From Burhinus oedicnemus (taxonomy: Eukaryota; Chordata; Aves; Charadriiformes; Burhinidae): 64,000 bases of DNA. The translations under genes and the position numbers were made by a program. The notes beneath the pieces are model-generated. The model did no database searches. It was not told the origin of the DNA and saw only the letters and a list, made by a program, of their open reading frames with translations. Shown piece by piece: positions 39,192-52,400 of the stretch (position 1 is its first letter; the number at the start of each line of letters is the position of its first letter). The stretch covers positions 1,373,822 through 1,437,821 of the forward strand of contig VFFE01007506.1 of the NCBI GenBank assembly GCA_008921705.1. Direction: 5' to 3'.

Positions 39192-41552
39192 GTAGAAGAC
39201 CTTTTAGACAGAAACTGGCCCTCCTCTACAGTTTACAGCTCTTGGGTTATAGCAGCACTAAATACAATTAACTTTATCAAAGAATTTCTTTTAACATTGA
39301 AATATAGAATTAATGTGGAAGATGGTCCAAACTGAAGATGTTTAAACAAAAAATAAATAAGTGTTAGGAGTACGTTACATAAGAACATAAGAATAGTTTC
39401 ACCGGATGAAACTGGAGATCTGTCTCATCTGCTGCACGCCATCAAAACGTGCTCTGTCGTGCTGAGTACTGTCTTATCACGTTGCCCGCCAGTAACAGCC
39501 GGAAGAAATGCCAGGGTTTGAGCCCATGCTCAGCAGAGGGGTACACTGCCTGGCGGCAGCTGTAAAAAATAAAACATGTACTATAACACACTTGTGATTA
39601 CTTAGAAGGAACAATGTTTAGTAGTAACTGATTGAGAATCTGAGCCAGGATGAACTTCTTGAGTTTCAGTGAAACTAGACCAGCCAGCTTCACTCTGCTA
39701 CATGCTTGCACGACAATGCTACATCCCAGTTTACAATATTAAAAAGGAATTACAACCACAAACAGGTCAAAAGTACACTCTTCTTCCAAAAAATAATTTT
39801 TAATTAAATTGAAGGTCCCTTCAGATTGTTTTTCATATTCTATCTCCTCCTCTATCACACCCCATGTACAGTTCTCAAATCCATCCAAACCACTTGCCAG
39901 GTTTCTTTAAGCATTTCTGTCCCAACACTGGAGAAACAGAGACTTTTAGAAGGTCATGAGCCCACTTGGTCTTTCTGTTATGTAGGAGGGAACCTCCACA
40001 ATTATTCTGCTGGTGTACGAAGTCTCTCTAACACGAAGATTATGCTGAAATTTGAAAATGTTTGTTCAGCAGGGCAATAATTCATCTGACCAGACAAGCT
40101 TAATGATGTGAAGAGCTTAAGGCCACTCACCTTGCAGATAATGAGACCGTTTCTGAAGATAATGTACAAGCTGGCCATTGCTGTTGTCGCTGTAAGGGCA
40201 GGCAAGCAGAGGAACCACCCCACTGCACTTGCTCGTGCCAGATCACAGAGCTGGTTTGTACCTGCATAAAGTTGTATAAGTCATTGTTTACGTGTTACCA
40301 ACATGGTGCTTTACAGGTAGGCATGAAGACCAACCGTGAGGGCAGTTTCAGTTCCTACATTTGGGGGCAGCTACTCTCACCTCCAAGAAATGCGGCTGCC
40401 AGTTTTCTTAGCGTTGTCACCTGAGAGGACACCAGCAGCTGGGTTTCCACCCTGCACCAACGTGACCCGTTTAGGGTACATACTGGCAGGAGAGTCAAGG
40501 GTAAATTGCATTACCCCAGGTTCTGTTCATCTAACACTAGCTAAGCGAGCAAAAAAGATCCATTTTTATGAGCCTGTAGAGAAAAAACACAATTTGTTAA
40601 AAATCACATAGTAGCAGTGACCCATTTGCTTTGTTCTACAGTGCAAAACATTTTCCAAACATACATCTCTGTTCAGAGATTTGCAGAATAGAGGAGAAAA
40701 GAAATGCAACCCAGTGGCTCTCATCATTATATAAGAAATTATTTATTCATAGTTAAAGTAAGTGATACATTTTGCTGCACAGTGAAAGCTAACCATAGCT
40801 AATTTCAGATTTTTATAGCTTTTCAACATGAGCATGATAAAATGCCATATGGCGCTCCTGTAACTGGGCAAAGCCTCCGAAACCAGCATGATTCCCTTTC
40901 TAACCCACTTGGTGAGGCACGGCGTGCAAGGCCATATTCCTGCTCCTGTGAAGCACATTGCCCTGCGGGGACGACACAAGCCCCAAGCCGGCTGCCCAGC
41001 AGCATGGGAGCAGGAGGAGTGAACTGCAGGTAATTTTTGCCGCCACTGTATCCAAAAAGTAGATGTCAGAAAGTGGAACATGACCCAATTTATGAAACGA
41101 ACTTCTCTGTCTCTTGCTGCCCTCTGCTGTCACAAACCCGGGCAGCTGGGAGAGGACTGGGAGCAGTGGAGCTGCGGGGCTGGAGGAGCCGCATGCGGCC
41201 AGGAGCCACAGCAAGGCTGGTCACTCCGAGGCATAAAAATTTGCTCCTGGAGAAAAAAAAAAACCCACAGCTGAAGTCCAGCCACGCAGACAGGAGAAGC
41301 CAGCCATAGGGCTTGAAAACCCGATTGCTCTGCAACAACTCTGATGTTTCTCCTGTGTGGGAATTTACTCATGCTTTGCTGATGTGGGACATCGGATGCT
41401 GGACGTGATGTGCAAGCAACACAATGTATTGGCTTGATCCTGTGCAGTGAGCTGGGAAGGAAGAGCACACGGGAGCCAAGGGACCAGCTCTTGGCTGTTC
41501 GTGTAAAATCCTACATCACAACTGTAATGGTTTCAAAGGTTTTTAGCACAGC

Positions 41553-41588
41553 AAATATAACTGAATCCAGGAAATATAAGTGAATCCA
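41553..41588. repeat. Short tandem duplication, period 19
   Basis: A 17-base word, AAATATAACTGAATCCA, occurs twice with one mismatch (C to G in the second copy) at a spacing of 19 bases. Confidence 0.7.
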
Positions 41589-44500
41589 ACAAATTCAAGT
41601 CGTATTACTTTCAACTTCAGCAATTGTAATCAAAGTCAATCCGACAATTGCATTAACTCAGTATGCTGAATTTCTTGAGTCAGTGACCTCTTTCTAAAAA
41701 TGCCCTCTTTCTACAGCAACAAATGTCTATCCAGAGCAGACCTGAGGCTTCGGGGATATTTCTCAAATGCTTTCCAAATGCATGAGTGGACTCAGAGACT
41801 ATCTGTTGAACACCTACGGACTCAATGTGCTGCCCTGGCCAGCCCATGATGCTGCCCGGAGTCATGTCACCAAGGTGCCCAGCAGCACCCAGCAGGCGTT
41901 GAGATGCAGAGGAGGCAACTTTGGGGCAAAACCAACCAGAGCCTGCTCTTGTTTCATCCCCTCACTTTTGCTTCAGGTGCCACTTGTTCTTCATGCTCCT
42001 TTAACAAGGACTTGCAGGAAGAGCTGGGGTACTCCACAAGATCTGGGTTTCTTTAAACGTTCATTTTGATGCACGCTCTGCTACATGTATTACAAAGCAC
42101 TGTTGAGCCAGCCTGTCCTGAAGAAGATACAGGTAGCACTGAAAGTCTTGGTGCAAATGCAACTCTAATGCAATGTTATTTTCATCTGCAACTTGATTGC
42201 GTCAAGGTTTTTCTAGATAAAAATGCATGTTAGAGCTGGACTGTAACTAGAGCTACAGCATGCCCAGGAGGCATTGAAGACTCTCCCTGACAGACTTCCC
42301 GCTGTTCCTCTGTCACATATCCTATCTCCAGTCAGTATTTCTTACTGTGGAAATGGCATTGGGAAATAACTAAATCTTACAGCAGCACCCACAGCTCACC
42401 GAATACCTAAAACGCTCTCAAGCACGGATGATTAATCTCCAAGTCTTATGCAATAATCTAGGAAGACGGGTTTTTGTTCCCAGAACTTGGAGTTGACACT
42501 GCAAATTGTGTAAAGTGGTTTAGGGCAAGGAATTTTTTTTTGGTTTTTCTTACAACAGTGAAGAGTGAAAAAGATCCCTTGGCAGTTTGTTCTCAGGCAA
42601 TAGTGGGAATTTTACAAGGAGGAAAGAGTATCTGCAAGAAGGCCATTCCTGTCCTGGAGTGTTAGCTGGATGCCAAAGAAATACGCTTTCATTCCTGGAC
42701 CTTGGTTTTAAAAGCACTAGAGGAAATCTGGTCTAGCCCTTGAGGCGCTGGAGTCCTCCTGTCAAAACCCCAGTCATATTTTTTTCCTGCAGATGTCAAG
42801 TGCGTCCATGACAATGGGAGAGGGAGAGATTGGGTCATGAGGAAGGTGATTTGTCATTTGGGCTGTAAGTTCAAGAGGAAAAAACTTAAAAACTGAAGGA
42901 GCTTGGACTGTGATGAAATGCCTGAGGAAGGAAGACTGAGGAAGCAAAGGGAGGAATATTGAATGAGCTGAGACTGGAGAAGACTGGTGAAGGAGCTTCA
43001 GGGAACAGCAAGAGGACTGTGCTCTTGAGGACACACTTGCCTCCAGACCCTGGGAAGCTACCTCAGTTTCCCCAGTCTTTCTATTTCTTTGAAGTGAGCA
43101 AACATCCATGACACCATTTGGCAAGAGTTCCAGCCCTCCCATAGTTTTTCTCCTGTAATGTAAAAAGAGAATCACCCCTGGGGATTTTCTGAATAAAAAC
43201 TTAAAAACATTCATGAAGCCCTCAAATACAACAACAAAGAGCACCACAGAAAAACTAAGGAACTAAATGTTCAGTTTTCATGCAGGACTTGGACTAGCAC
43301 GCAGTGAAGGAGGCATATAAGGTACACTCAGCCACCTGAACGAGAGAGAATATTGAGGCTCATTGATCCGCTTGCCAGCACTGAATGAGGCAAGGTTTCC
43401 AGGGGAAAGGAAAAATTATATCTTGTGTCGTAATGTATATAATACCTAAGAGGACTGAATTGTTATTACATATTTAATTTGGCATTTCATAGCTTTTGAA
43501 GGTAGAATTTTGCAGCCTGAATTATAATCGTTTCCTGTATCTCATTTAGTAAGCAATAAATATACAGGAGAAGATTTGAATTGGAGCTCTTGGGATTTCA
43601 GGTCTGAAAGGAAGGGAGGTGGATGAGATTTCCTCTAAAGCTTTGATATTCCAAAGTCAGATGAGTGATATAAAACCAACAAATGTAAATGTAGAGGCAG
43701 ACAGGCCCGCCGATGGAGCTTAGGCTTTTTATTAAGTGTGCATAATGGTTAATACAAGGTAGCCCTGGCCTTTAAGCACTGCTACAATACAAATAAATAA
43801 TAAACATTTGAAGAATAAATACTACCTTGACATGTTACTTACTGGTAGAGTTTATTTTATGTGTGGTCTCATTCTTCAGTCTGGGTTTCCTGTTTCTTCT
43901 GGAGCTTGCTGTTGTGTTTGTTTATCCCAGGCAAGAGGGACCCTATATGAAAATATGCAACAGCTGAGCATTTGCAAGAGGATGTTATGAACAGAGCACT
44001 AGTCCTGGGCAGAGTCATTCACATTCGCACATGAATGGCTTGGATCACTAGCTGGATGGGTATTCCCTGTGAATGAAAGTAGGTTGCTCTGCAGAATTTG
44101 CTCTTGGCCAGCTCTTCTTGGCATCTGCACCTCTACAAAATAAGAATGAGGTTAGCCAAGGTATCTATGTGTGGCATTACTAGAAAGGTAATAAAACAGA
44201 ATATAGATGAGTTAGTGGGTCATTTATTTTAACAGGTAAATTTTTAAATGCACATGGAAGGGCACTTCAGCTTGCATTTCTCATACCATGTTATCCTGGG
44301 CTGTTTTATGACCACCATAACCATTCTGTTGCTTAAGGGGTTTTGGCCCAGAAATCATTTGGTTTTAGTGTTGCTATTTATACATACAAACCTGCAAAGC
44401 ATAATTCATGCTGAAACCAATGAGACCATGTTTGTGGATTCAAGCCTCATGTATTTCATATCATGTTACTAAACTAAAAGATAAGAAAAGATTTTGGGAT

Positions 44501-45305
44501 GGAAAGGAATGAGGAGGGAGGATAAGTTCCTCTTTTTTCCCATGTTATGAAACAGATAAGAATCTCACTATTTAAGAAGTAAAGCAAATCATCGAGGCAA
44601 AACATGAAGCTGCCTTGCAACATGCTGGAGCTTGTTTGGAAGAGCTGCTAAAATACAAATACTAAGGGTTAAGTGATCCCATTGTTTCCTTATTTCTATT
44701 TAAATGACAGAAAATGGAAAAGCTGATGCATAAATACATAATGACGTTATGTAGACTGGACTGATAAAAGCCTCATCCCAGTAGGAAAATGGGAGATTTT
44801 TTTCTGTAAGGAACATAGAAAGGTATTTTTCCTCTCTGCCCCCACCCCCCAGCTGAGATGGATCACTTTATTTTAAGGTCGGGGACAGATGAATGTACTT
44901 TTATTTTTCTTGCCCCAGTACTGTTTTGTGCATGGGATTTATGCTTCTTTCACCATGCCTGGGTAAACCGGCAGCGAAGCTCTTATTGCCTGTTGCAAAA
45001 GGTGGTGATCACTAGGAGCATCGCTGTCCCCATATGCAATGTCCAAGCATGATATTAGACAGCAGGAGAAGAGAGAGACTCTTGGCCAGTGAGCTCCAGT
45101 TTGGGTGGTGAACGCAAGCCAAGGCTTTTTCCTGGTGCTGTATCATGCTTCAGACACGTCTCCCCACGATGGTTCCAGCAGCCAGCGCACGCCTGGGAAT
45201 CACAACTGGGTTGGCATAGCTCTGCCTGCAAACTTGCCAAGCCCACGGCTGCAGGGCCTCCAGGCTGGGCGCAAACACAGAGGACATGAAGAAGGTACAA
45301 TGTTT

Positions 45306-45522
45306 GAATCATAGAATCATAGTCATAGGATAGTTTGGGTTGGAAGGGACCTTTACAGGTCATCTAGTCCAACCCCACTGCAATGAGCAGGGACATCTTC
45401 AACTAGATCAGGTTGCTCAGAGCTCCGTCCAACCTGACCTTGAATGTTTCCGGGGATGGGGCATCTACCACCTCTCTGGGCAACCTGGGCCGGTGTTTCA
45501 CCACACTCATAGTAAAAAATGT
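45306..45522 (-). mobile_element. CR1 LINE 3' tail, truncated and diverged
   Basis: About 217 bases, minus strand. Degenerate ATTCTATG octamers at 45306-45330 are followed by the conserved CR1 3' segment and the last codons of ORF2; recognisable words on the plus strand include GTTTGGGTTGGAAGGGACC and CATCTAGTCCAACCCC. It stops near 45522, where the next conserved CR1 block should begin. It is more diverged and shorter than the copy at 37.9 kb. No functional frame remains. Confidence 0.9.
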
Positions 45523-48500
45523 TACCTGGCTACTTCACTTTAAATGTTATTGCGTACTGAAGAAAACTTCCTTAAGGCAATATTTCATTCAACATAGGCT
45601 GGAAGAGTTCCGTTTACGGGCAGATTTCCACTATCACTCTACGTTTTCACATATTATTTAAAACCCTCCCAAATTCTCCTTTGGGGCATGATCCTTTCCA
45701 TGTTTGGTCCCAGTCCAGGGATGAACTGTGCACGGTATGTGGAAATTGTTGGAAAATTCCCTTCAGCTATTTTTGAGGTATAGCAGCATGAAGCAGAGCC
45801 CCCCACTCCTCCCATCCACATATACATTTTTTTCAGTTTAAGGAATTATATTTTAATTCCATTCCCCTCCCCTCAATTGCTGACTGTCTGGCACTGAAAA
45901 AAAACACTGAAACAACAGTTTCTCACTAAGTCCCCCAAGGATTTCTCATAGCAAAGCCAGGCTAAAATAATAGGGAGTGTGATGGAACAATCTTTATATC
46001 AGTTGTCTTTAATAAAAACTGAAGATTTACACATGATGGCAAAAAAAGAGAGTGAACAAAACACAGTTGTTTACTTTTCTGCTATAAAGCCTGTGTGAAT
46101 CTTTTTCTGTTTAAGAAACAGAATTTTTTTAATTGTACTCTGCCAGCTTAGTTTGAGTTTTGCTGTGATTGATAAAAAGGAAATATCCCAGAAATAATTT
46201 TTCCTTAACTAGAATTTAACTGAGAAAGAAGTATGTACTTTTTTTCCCCACCTTTGTTTGTTTGTTTGTTTACCAATAACATTTTTCTTTAATCTTCAAC
46301 AGCTTTAGAGTGATGAGGAGAAGCTAGTTTGATGGCACCTTAAAATAAGGCACACCTGTGAAAGCAGATCACTGGCCCAAAATCAGCTCCCTGATCTCAG
46401 ATATATAAGCGTAAAACTGGAATTTCTCTAGATTCACAGCAGTATTTCAGAGATCAGCATCTGGCCTAAAAGATTTAAGCCGTTACATTTTTGGAGCTTG
46501 ATGTTGATGCTGGCTGCAGTTTGGTTTAATTTAACGTAAAAAGATACTGTTTCAACAGCTGGAGAATCAACCCCAGACAAAGCATACACGATGTTATAAT
46601 TGCCCTCCATTATATAGTGGAAATCAGTTGTAATGCTCTTCTGGAGGTGAAAATCCACTTTTCATAGAGTTTTGGCTCCAAGACCCAGCCTTCCACTTTC
46701 TCTATTTCAAAACCAAGCAGAGCCAACAAAAGTGCCAACATCTTTCAATGTCACCCAGATGGGCAATTAAGGGAAAGTCTGATCCTAAGGCCACTGCAGA
46801 GGAATCCAGGATGGAGAAAGCCAGACAAGACTCACGGATGGCTGGAAAAGCCTTGCCCTGTGGGTGTTATTGGGAAACACAGACCCTCAAATATTGGCTG
46901 TCTAATTCCAGCACGGGGATCTGATAGGATGAAGTGGTTTTATCAGTTGAAAAATTAATTGCTGCCTAATAAGCGAGCACAGGGTCAATGGCCATTCATC
47001 TTCATTTCCTTTCTGTAGCGTTCATGCTCTTTAGTTAGCTTCTAAATCTTCCTCCCTTTTCAGATTTGTTTACAGCAGCAGAGAACCAGTAAAACACGAG
47101 CACAGGAATACCAAAAAACATGCCTGCCAAAAGCCCTCTTGTGCTAATAACACGCACATTTTCAGTCATGTATTTGTTTTGCCAGGTCCTTAACTCTTGA
47201 TTTTTGTCCAAAAAGACAGTGGAAATGTTGAAGATGTGTCGGGTCCCACCGTATGGTGAAAGACCTGGATTCTGTAAGGTGGTTTATCAAAGCTAAAACC
47301 TCACGGAGGGTACTGTTTCTCTTCATGTATCCATTTGTTTTCACTGTCATTGATTAAAATAAAAGAGAAAAAAACCCTTACTTTGCACTAGACATGCCAG
47401 AACATATTGTGTTTCTGTGCCTGGATACTCCCCCTCTTTTCCACAAATGGATTTCTGAAAGGTAATGTTGTAGAATTTTTTAAGTGGCCATGGACAGATT
47501 GAAAAAATAGCAATAACCCTAAATCACCTCCCTTGATCTTCAGCCACACATACCATCACTATCTATGTGTCATGATCTTCATGTTTGTGTCTAACTCAGA
47601 ACCAAACAAGAATCAGTTTTCTGCACGTAGTTCAGATGTGGTCTGAAACCGATGGTAGAAAAGAACTACAAGAAGTGCTGATGTAGTTAAAATCCTGCCA
47701 CTGTGACTCTTCTGTGCTTTCAAATGGACAGAGAAAAGCTTGTTTGTGATGTCCTGTGCTGCCCGTTCCTGACAGCAAAGTGTGCTCCTGCCTGGTGAGA
47801 CATCTCACACCGCAGCTTGAGGGGGCGTTACTGAATAGCACCCGAACTAATAAAAGCCAATAGCGTCACCCACGTCAGTTGTGGGTCTACTGGAGGTGTG
47901 GGACATGAGGAGGCTTGGTGAAGAAGCGATGCAAGGAGGACAAGAGGCAGCAGCTGGAGCTGGCAGGGGAAAACTTAGGTGGAGAGAAGCAAGAGGAAGG
48001 ACAAGAGAAGGCAGCAGCAGGAAAGTCAGGCTGAAAAAGCTGTTCGCAGCTACCTTATTTGTTAGATTTTCTGCATGGTCCAGGCCCAACATCTCTGCCA
48101 GTCATTTCTACACCTGGCCCTACCCACTGCTGCTCAAGTGCAGTGGTTGGAAAGACGTTCATTCTTGACTTCTAGACATCCAGTGATAAGGATTCACCAT
48201 ACGAATGTTGCTATTAAAAATATGCACCATACTTCCAGCATAATTTTGTCTGGGTTTGGATTCCGGAGCTGAAATCTCCTTCTGCTGTTATAAATCTTGA
48301 GTCAGCTGTTCTCAGGGAAAATAATGTGCTTACATAAGTATTTTGAGACTGAGACAGAGATCTGTTAACTTTTTCTTCAATCTCTCACTATAAAGAAAAT
48401 TTTCGAGATTGAATCATTCCTGAAGTTTTCTTCCAAAAAGCTTCCAGTTTGTAGTTTTGAAAAGCATGGACTCCAGAAGGACTCAAATTTGCTAATCCAG

Positions 48501-49029
48501 AAAAATAATAAAACCAGTTGTGCCCTAAAATATCCTGAATTTAGCCTAAAAGCCCAATACCCAGCACACCCCTAAGCACTGAGCTTGTAGAAGGGTGCTG
48601 GAGTACAGACTGTCAATCTACTTGCACATGAGGAATCAGTTCATGGTGGGATTAAAGCTCTTATTCAAAAGAGGTATTTTGAAACCTTCATTATCTCTAT
48701 GTTTTGTTTTGCTCTTTCCAATCAAAGATGAGATTCTTATATAAGCAGATAAATGCCAGGATTGTTTTGGTCTCAAATAAGAAACCTAAGTCTGATGAAA
48801 CTTTCAAACTTAAATGGTAAGAAAGAATCAGATAGATTTACTCAGATGAAAGTTTTGCATGCTTGGCTAGTCCAAAGAAAAAAATATGGTTATTAACAGA
48901 CTCACTTTTCTATTTTGAGGAGATGAAGAAGTCCTAATTTTGGTGATTGCTGTATGGACTTTGTACATGACATACAGACTTTCTTTCCATATTACGAACA
49001 CAGCTTAGTGCTGTTTTTCAAAAAAACTG
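45523..49029. other. Non-coding DNA, nothing recognised
   Basis: No exon or repeat was recognised apart from a TTTG microsatellite. Purine-rich sequence at 47.9-48.03 kb yields open frames of 80-95 codons on both strands without known similarity. Confidence 0.6.
46253..46271. repeat. (TTTG)n microsatellite
   Basis: Four and three-quarter perfect TTTG units. Confidence 0.9.
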
Positions 49030-49480
49030 CGAAACTGGAGAGAAGGCAACAGAAGGCTGACCAGGATGGTCAGGGGCCAAGACTGCAGGTTACACAAGAG
49101 CAGGTCAGGAAAGCTGGCTTGTTTAGCCTGGGAGGCTAAAAGGGAACCTAACAGTAGCGCGCTACTGCTTGAAAGGGAGTTACAAAGGTGAGAGTTAAAC
49201 TCTTCTTCATAGTGGCAGGTGGTGTAAGAAGAGGGACATATTGCACCTTGGGATGTTCAGGCTGGACCTCAGGACAAGCTTCATCAGGAGGAGGGCAGTG
49301 CAGCACTGGAAAAAGCTGTCCAGGGAGGCTGAGGATTCTCCACCCTCGACAGTTTTCAAGGCTTAGTAGGCAAATCCGTGACTGACCTGCTTTAACTTCG
49401 GCAATAGTCCTGCTGCGAGTGGGAGATGGACTGGAGACCTCCAGGAGACGTTCCAGCCAGCACTTCTGTGATTCCATAAT
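49030..49480 (+). mobile_element. Old CR1 LINE 3' end
   Basis: A plus-strand CR1 tail of about 450 bases, diverged. Recognisable blocks in order are: a GCTGACCAGGATGGTCAGGG segment; the GTTTAGCCTGGGAGG block; the CTTGAAAGGGAGTTACAAAGG segment; the GTGGCAGGTGGTGTAAGAAGAGGG segment; and a CAGCACTGGAAAAAGCTG/CCAGGGAGGCTGAGG segment. The tail carries GGAGATGGACTGGAGACCTCC and ends in a degenerate TTCTGTGATTCCAT octamer region. Indels interrupt the ORF2 frame, and a minus-strand frame of 109 codons across it is an antisense artefact. It belongs to a different and older CR1 subfamily than the copies at 37.9 and 59.7 kb. Confidence 0.88.
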
Positions 49481-52400
49481 TCACTGGATAAACTTCAAGA
49501 GCCACCTATAAGAAGCAGTGCTGATGAGAAGCAATATATTAGACCTAGATATTATTTTCTCAGAGAAATCATACTTAGGCAATTAAATACAAATTTGCAC
49601 TGAATTAAAAAGAAGTATGGTAATGCTCAAATGCATGAAATGCGTTTCTTCAAACTTCTAAGTCGCAACAGCTTTGAGGAAGAGCACCAATTTTATGGCT
49701 AGATGAAGCACAGAGACTGTAACCAGAAGAAGATGAAAGGACCTTTCTTCTCTGGTACAGCCTCAAGTGCTATGCTTTCAGTGTTTCTCAATGCTGAGAA
49801 ACAGTACAGTTTCTCATTAACAGTTTCATTAGCACTTGGGCTAAAATCTCTCTGAATCAGGGTGAACATTGCCCTTATAACCCTCAGTTGTAAGAAACAG
49901 TTACTTTCATTATGGGACCAGACAGCTGAAACTACTGTAGCTTTCCTTCCAACCATCAGCACACGTCACTGTCCAAAACAAGGGCACCTGCAAGACACAT
50001 GGGTGGAAGGGTTTTTCTGGCCATTGTTTTGTGACCAGTTGGGTGTCTATGAGAGAGAGACAAAAAGATCAAAGGAAGAGACAGATGGTGGCAGGGGAAA
50101 AGCCAACAACACAGACATAACAAGGGCCAGGAATGTGCCTCTGAGAAAAGCTGAGAGAAAAGGGAAAAAGAGCTTTTATACTAAGTGTTTAATGGAAAAT
50201 AGACTTGAGCTGTAAACAGAGGCCATGCCTCTTCTGCAGCTCTTGCTGTGTGAAGAGAAAAAAGGCTTCGTATTTTCTTTGCAATTAAATGGGATTGCAT
50301 CACAGAAACCTCACTTCGGAAAACATCTATTTCTCTTCCTAGCTGGAACAATCCTTACGACCCAGGGTTTATATTTAGATATTCATCCAGCTCATATAAG
50401 TTTCACCTAGGAAAGTGGTAGTGTTGCTCTATTTACCCCTAAAACAGCGCACCCAGCTCAGCAGTCAGTCAGTTATGTTTCTAACGTGCCTACTGCTGTA
50501 ACGCTGGAAGAGGGGCGGTTCCGGGAGGTTTCAGGCAAAATAGTGAAACTGTCAGGTAGCAGGGCAGGAATCAACAATGCAGGGCAGAGTGCTGGTGAGT
50601 ACACTTTTGAGTGGCTTCCTTCTCATCTTGTGCTTGTCTTGTTTTTGTCAGAGTCCTGGAGAAATACTGGCACCGTCAGACCCGGAAAAGGGCCGAGCCC
50701 CCTTGCTGTGGTACTGACAGTCTGACTTTTTGCAGTGAAAGTGAAAAAGGTGCTTCCTATTTGGGAAGTGGACTAAACTAGGGAAACTGTTTCCTCATTT
50801 ACACACCACCTACTCTCCTAAAAGTCTACAGAATACAGCTAGCGAGATGAGAGTTTGGAGGAATTCGTAGAAGGCAAGACATATACGTACATGCCTTTAG
50901 CGTATCCACACTGCACAGAAAGAATGGTACTCCGACGAGGTAAGCAGGTTATTCTGCATTTGGTTTTGTTCTTGCAGTTCAACACGACTTACGCTTGCCT
51001 TACTTCCTGCATGCTTTTCAAAACCTGCTCCGAAGACAGTATCGCTCATTTCCGTACGGGGTTTTCTGTGAGCACACAACTCCCTCATAATCGCGCTTCA
51101 CAGCACACTTCCTGCACAGCATCGCTTCGAAGTGAGGAGGCTTGGCAGCATCCCTTCATGCAGAAAGCTGGTGGGTCCCAGGAAGATTAAGGCCAAACAT
51201 ACCCATGTTGGACACGATTTTAAATTCCCCGAATCAGGTTTTTGGAACACTGTTCTGTGTTCGGAGCACGGCTCCCACTGACTTCAGCTGCAGCTGTGAA
51301 AGTTCAGCACGCCTACAAGTCCTACACCAAGAATAAAAGCAATGTAAAATTATTGACAGCTTCTGAAAAGATTGGCTCGAGTGACTCAGCTATCATCACA
51401 TGGGAGCTATGTGACAGAAAAAGGGACAGTATCCAATTCTCCAGGGTAGAACGACACTCCCTTGCCATATGCTCGCTTCCCAAATCCTGTCTCATTCTTT
51501 ATGTTGCTTCCCATTTCTGGGACCAATGAAGTGGGAAAGGGTCTTATAGTGTCTTTAACTAATTATAACCATCATCAGTTCCTGGAACTTTCCATACTGC
51601 TTATAGAATGAACCTTGTCATGAAAGACAACCTGCATAAACACAAGAAGTAACAAAGTTCAGTTCGCATGTATTTTGCTTTTTTTTAAAAAAGAGGAACA
51701 AATTCCCTTGTGTGACATTGTGCTGCCATTCACGAGGGCTACCAGGAGGTAAATGGGACCTTTAAATCCCCTGCACAGATCTCTGATGTTTGGCTAATGG
51801 CATGACAGAAAACCGTGATAGGTGTGAGAGACCATCACCAGCAAGCTGGGACACGCATCTTGACTGCCTGGCTCATTTCTCCAACCGACAGGCTCTTCTT
51901 AATCCTCTCAGCCTTGTTGCATCCTTATCCTTATCTTTTCCCTCAGCCAGTCCCATTTCTCCTCATATAGATATAGTACCTTTGGCAGATCTACAGCTAC
52001 TCAGCCAGTCATAGTTTCACCCCTCAAGTTCCAGTTGTGGGCTTTGATTTGAAACTTCTCACTTTTTCTTCAGAAAATCTTTAGTCAACAAAAGAATCTT
52101 TTTCTCCCATTGCTTCATTCTTATCCACATCTAACAACTTTACAGAAACTTTCCAGGAGAAATCAATCCAAAGCAGACCCTTAGCATTAAAATGGTAAAT
52201 GTTTCACAAAATCACAAGTGACTGAAAAACAGAAAATGTTTCAGGAGACAAGAATAGGTCTATCTCTAATACGAATAAAAGTTGGTTGTATAAAACCTTG
52301 CATTGTATCTCCAACTGTTTAAACACGCTTACTGGTGATAGTTATGCTAATATGAGGCATTAAAAAAAAAATACCAGACCACAAGATAGAGCATTGAAGA

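Larger units (their letters stand above)
38383..45305. other. Non-coding DNA with a GC-richer patch at 40.85-41.3 kb
   Basis: No gene or transposon was recognised. The patch at 40.85-41.3 kb has some clustered CpG (about five in 41131-41230) but is too small and CpG-poor to be called an island. It carries overlapping open frames on both strands (up to 112 codons) that match nothing known. A 157-codon minus-strand frame at 42774-43247 is likewise unrecognised. Small simple repeats are listed separately. Confidence 0.6.

Noticed and set aside
40850..41300. Possible CpG island
   Set aside because: Moderately GC-rich but CpG is sparse and the patch is small; no promoter or exon adjoins it.
42774..43247. 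157-codon minus-strand frame
   Set aside because: No recognisable domain; the plus strand is purine-rich here, which lowers the number of stops on the minus strand.
47852..47864. GCCAATAGCGTCA shared with the centre of the palindrome at 56.3 kb
   Set aside because: Thirteen-base matches occur by chance dozens of times in 64 kb, and the similarity does not extend.
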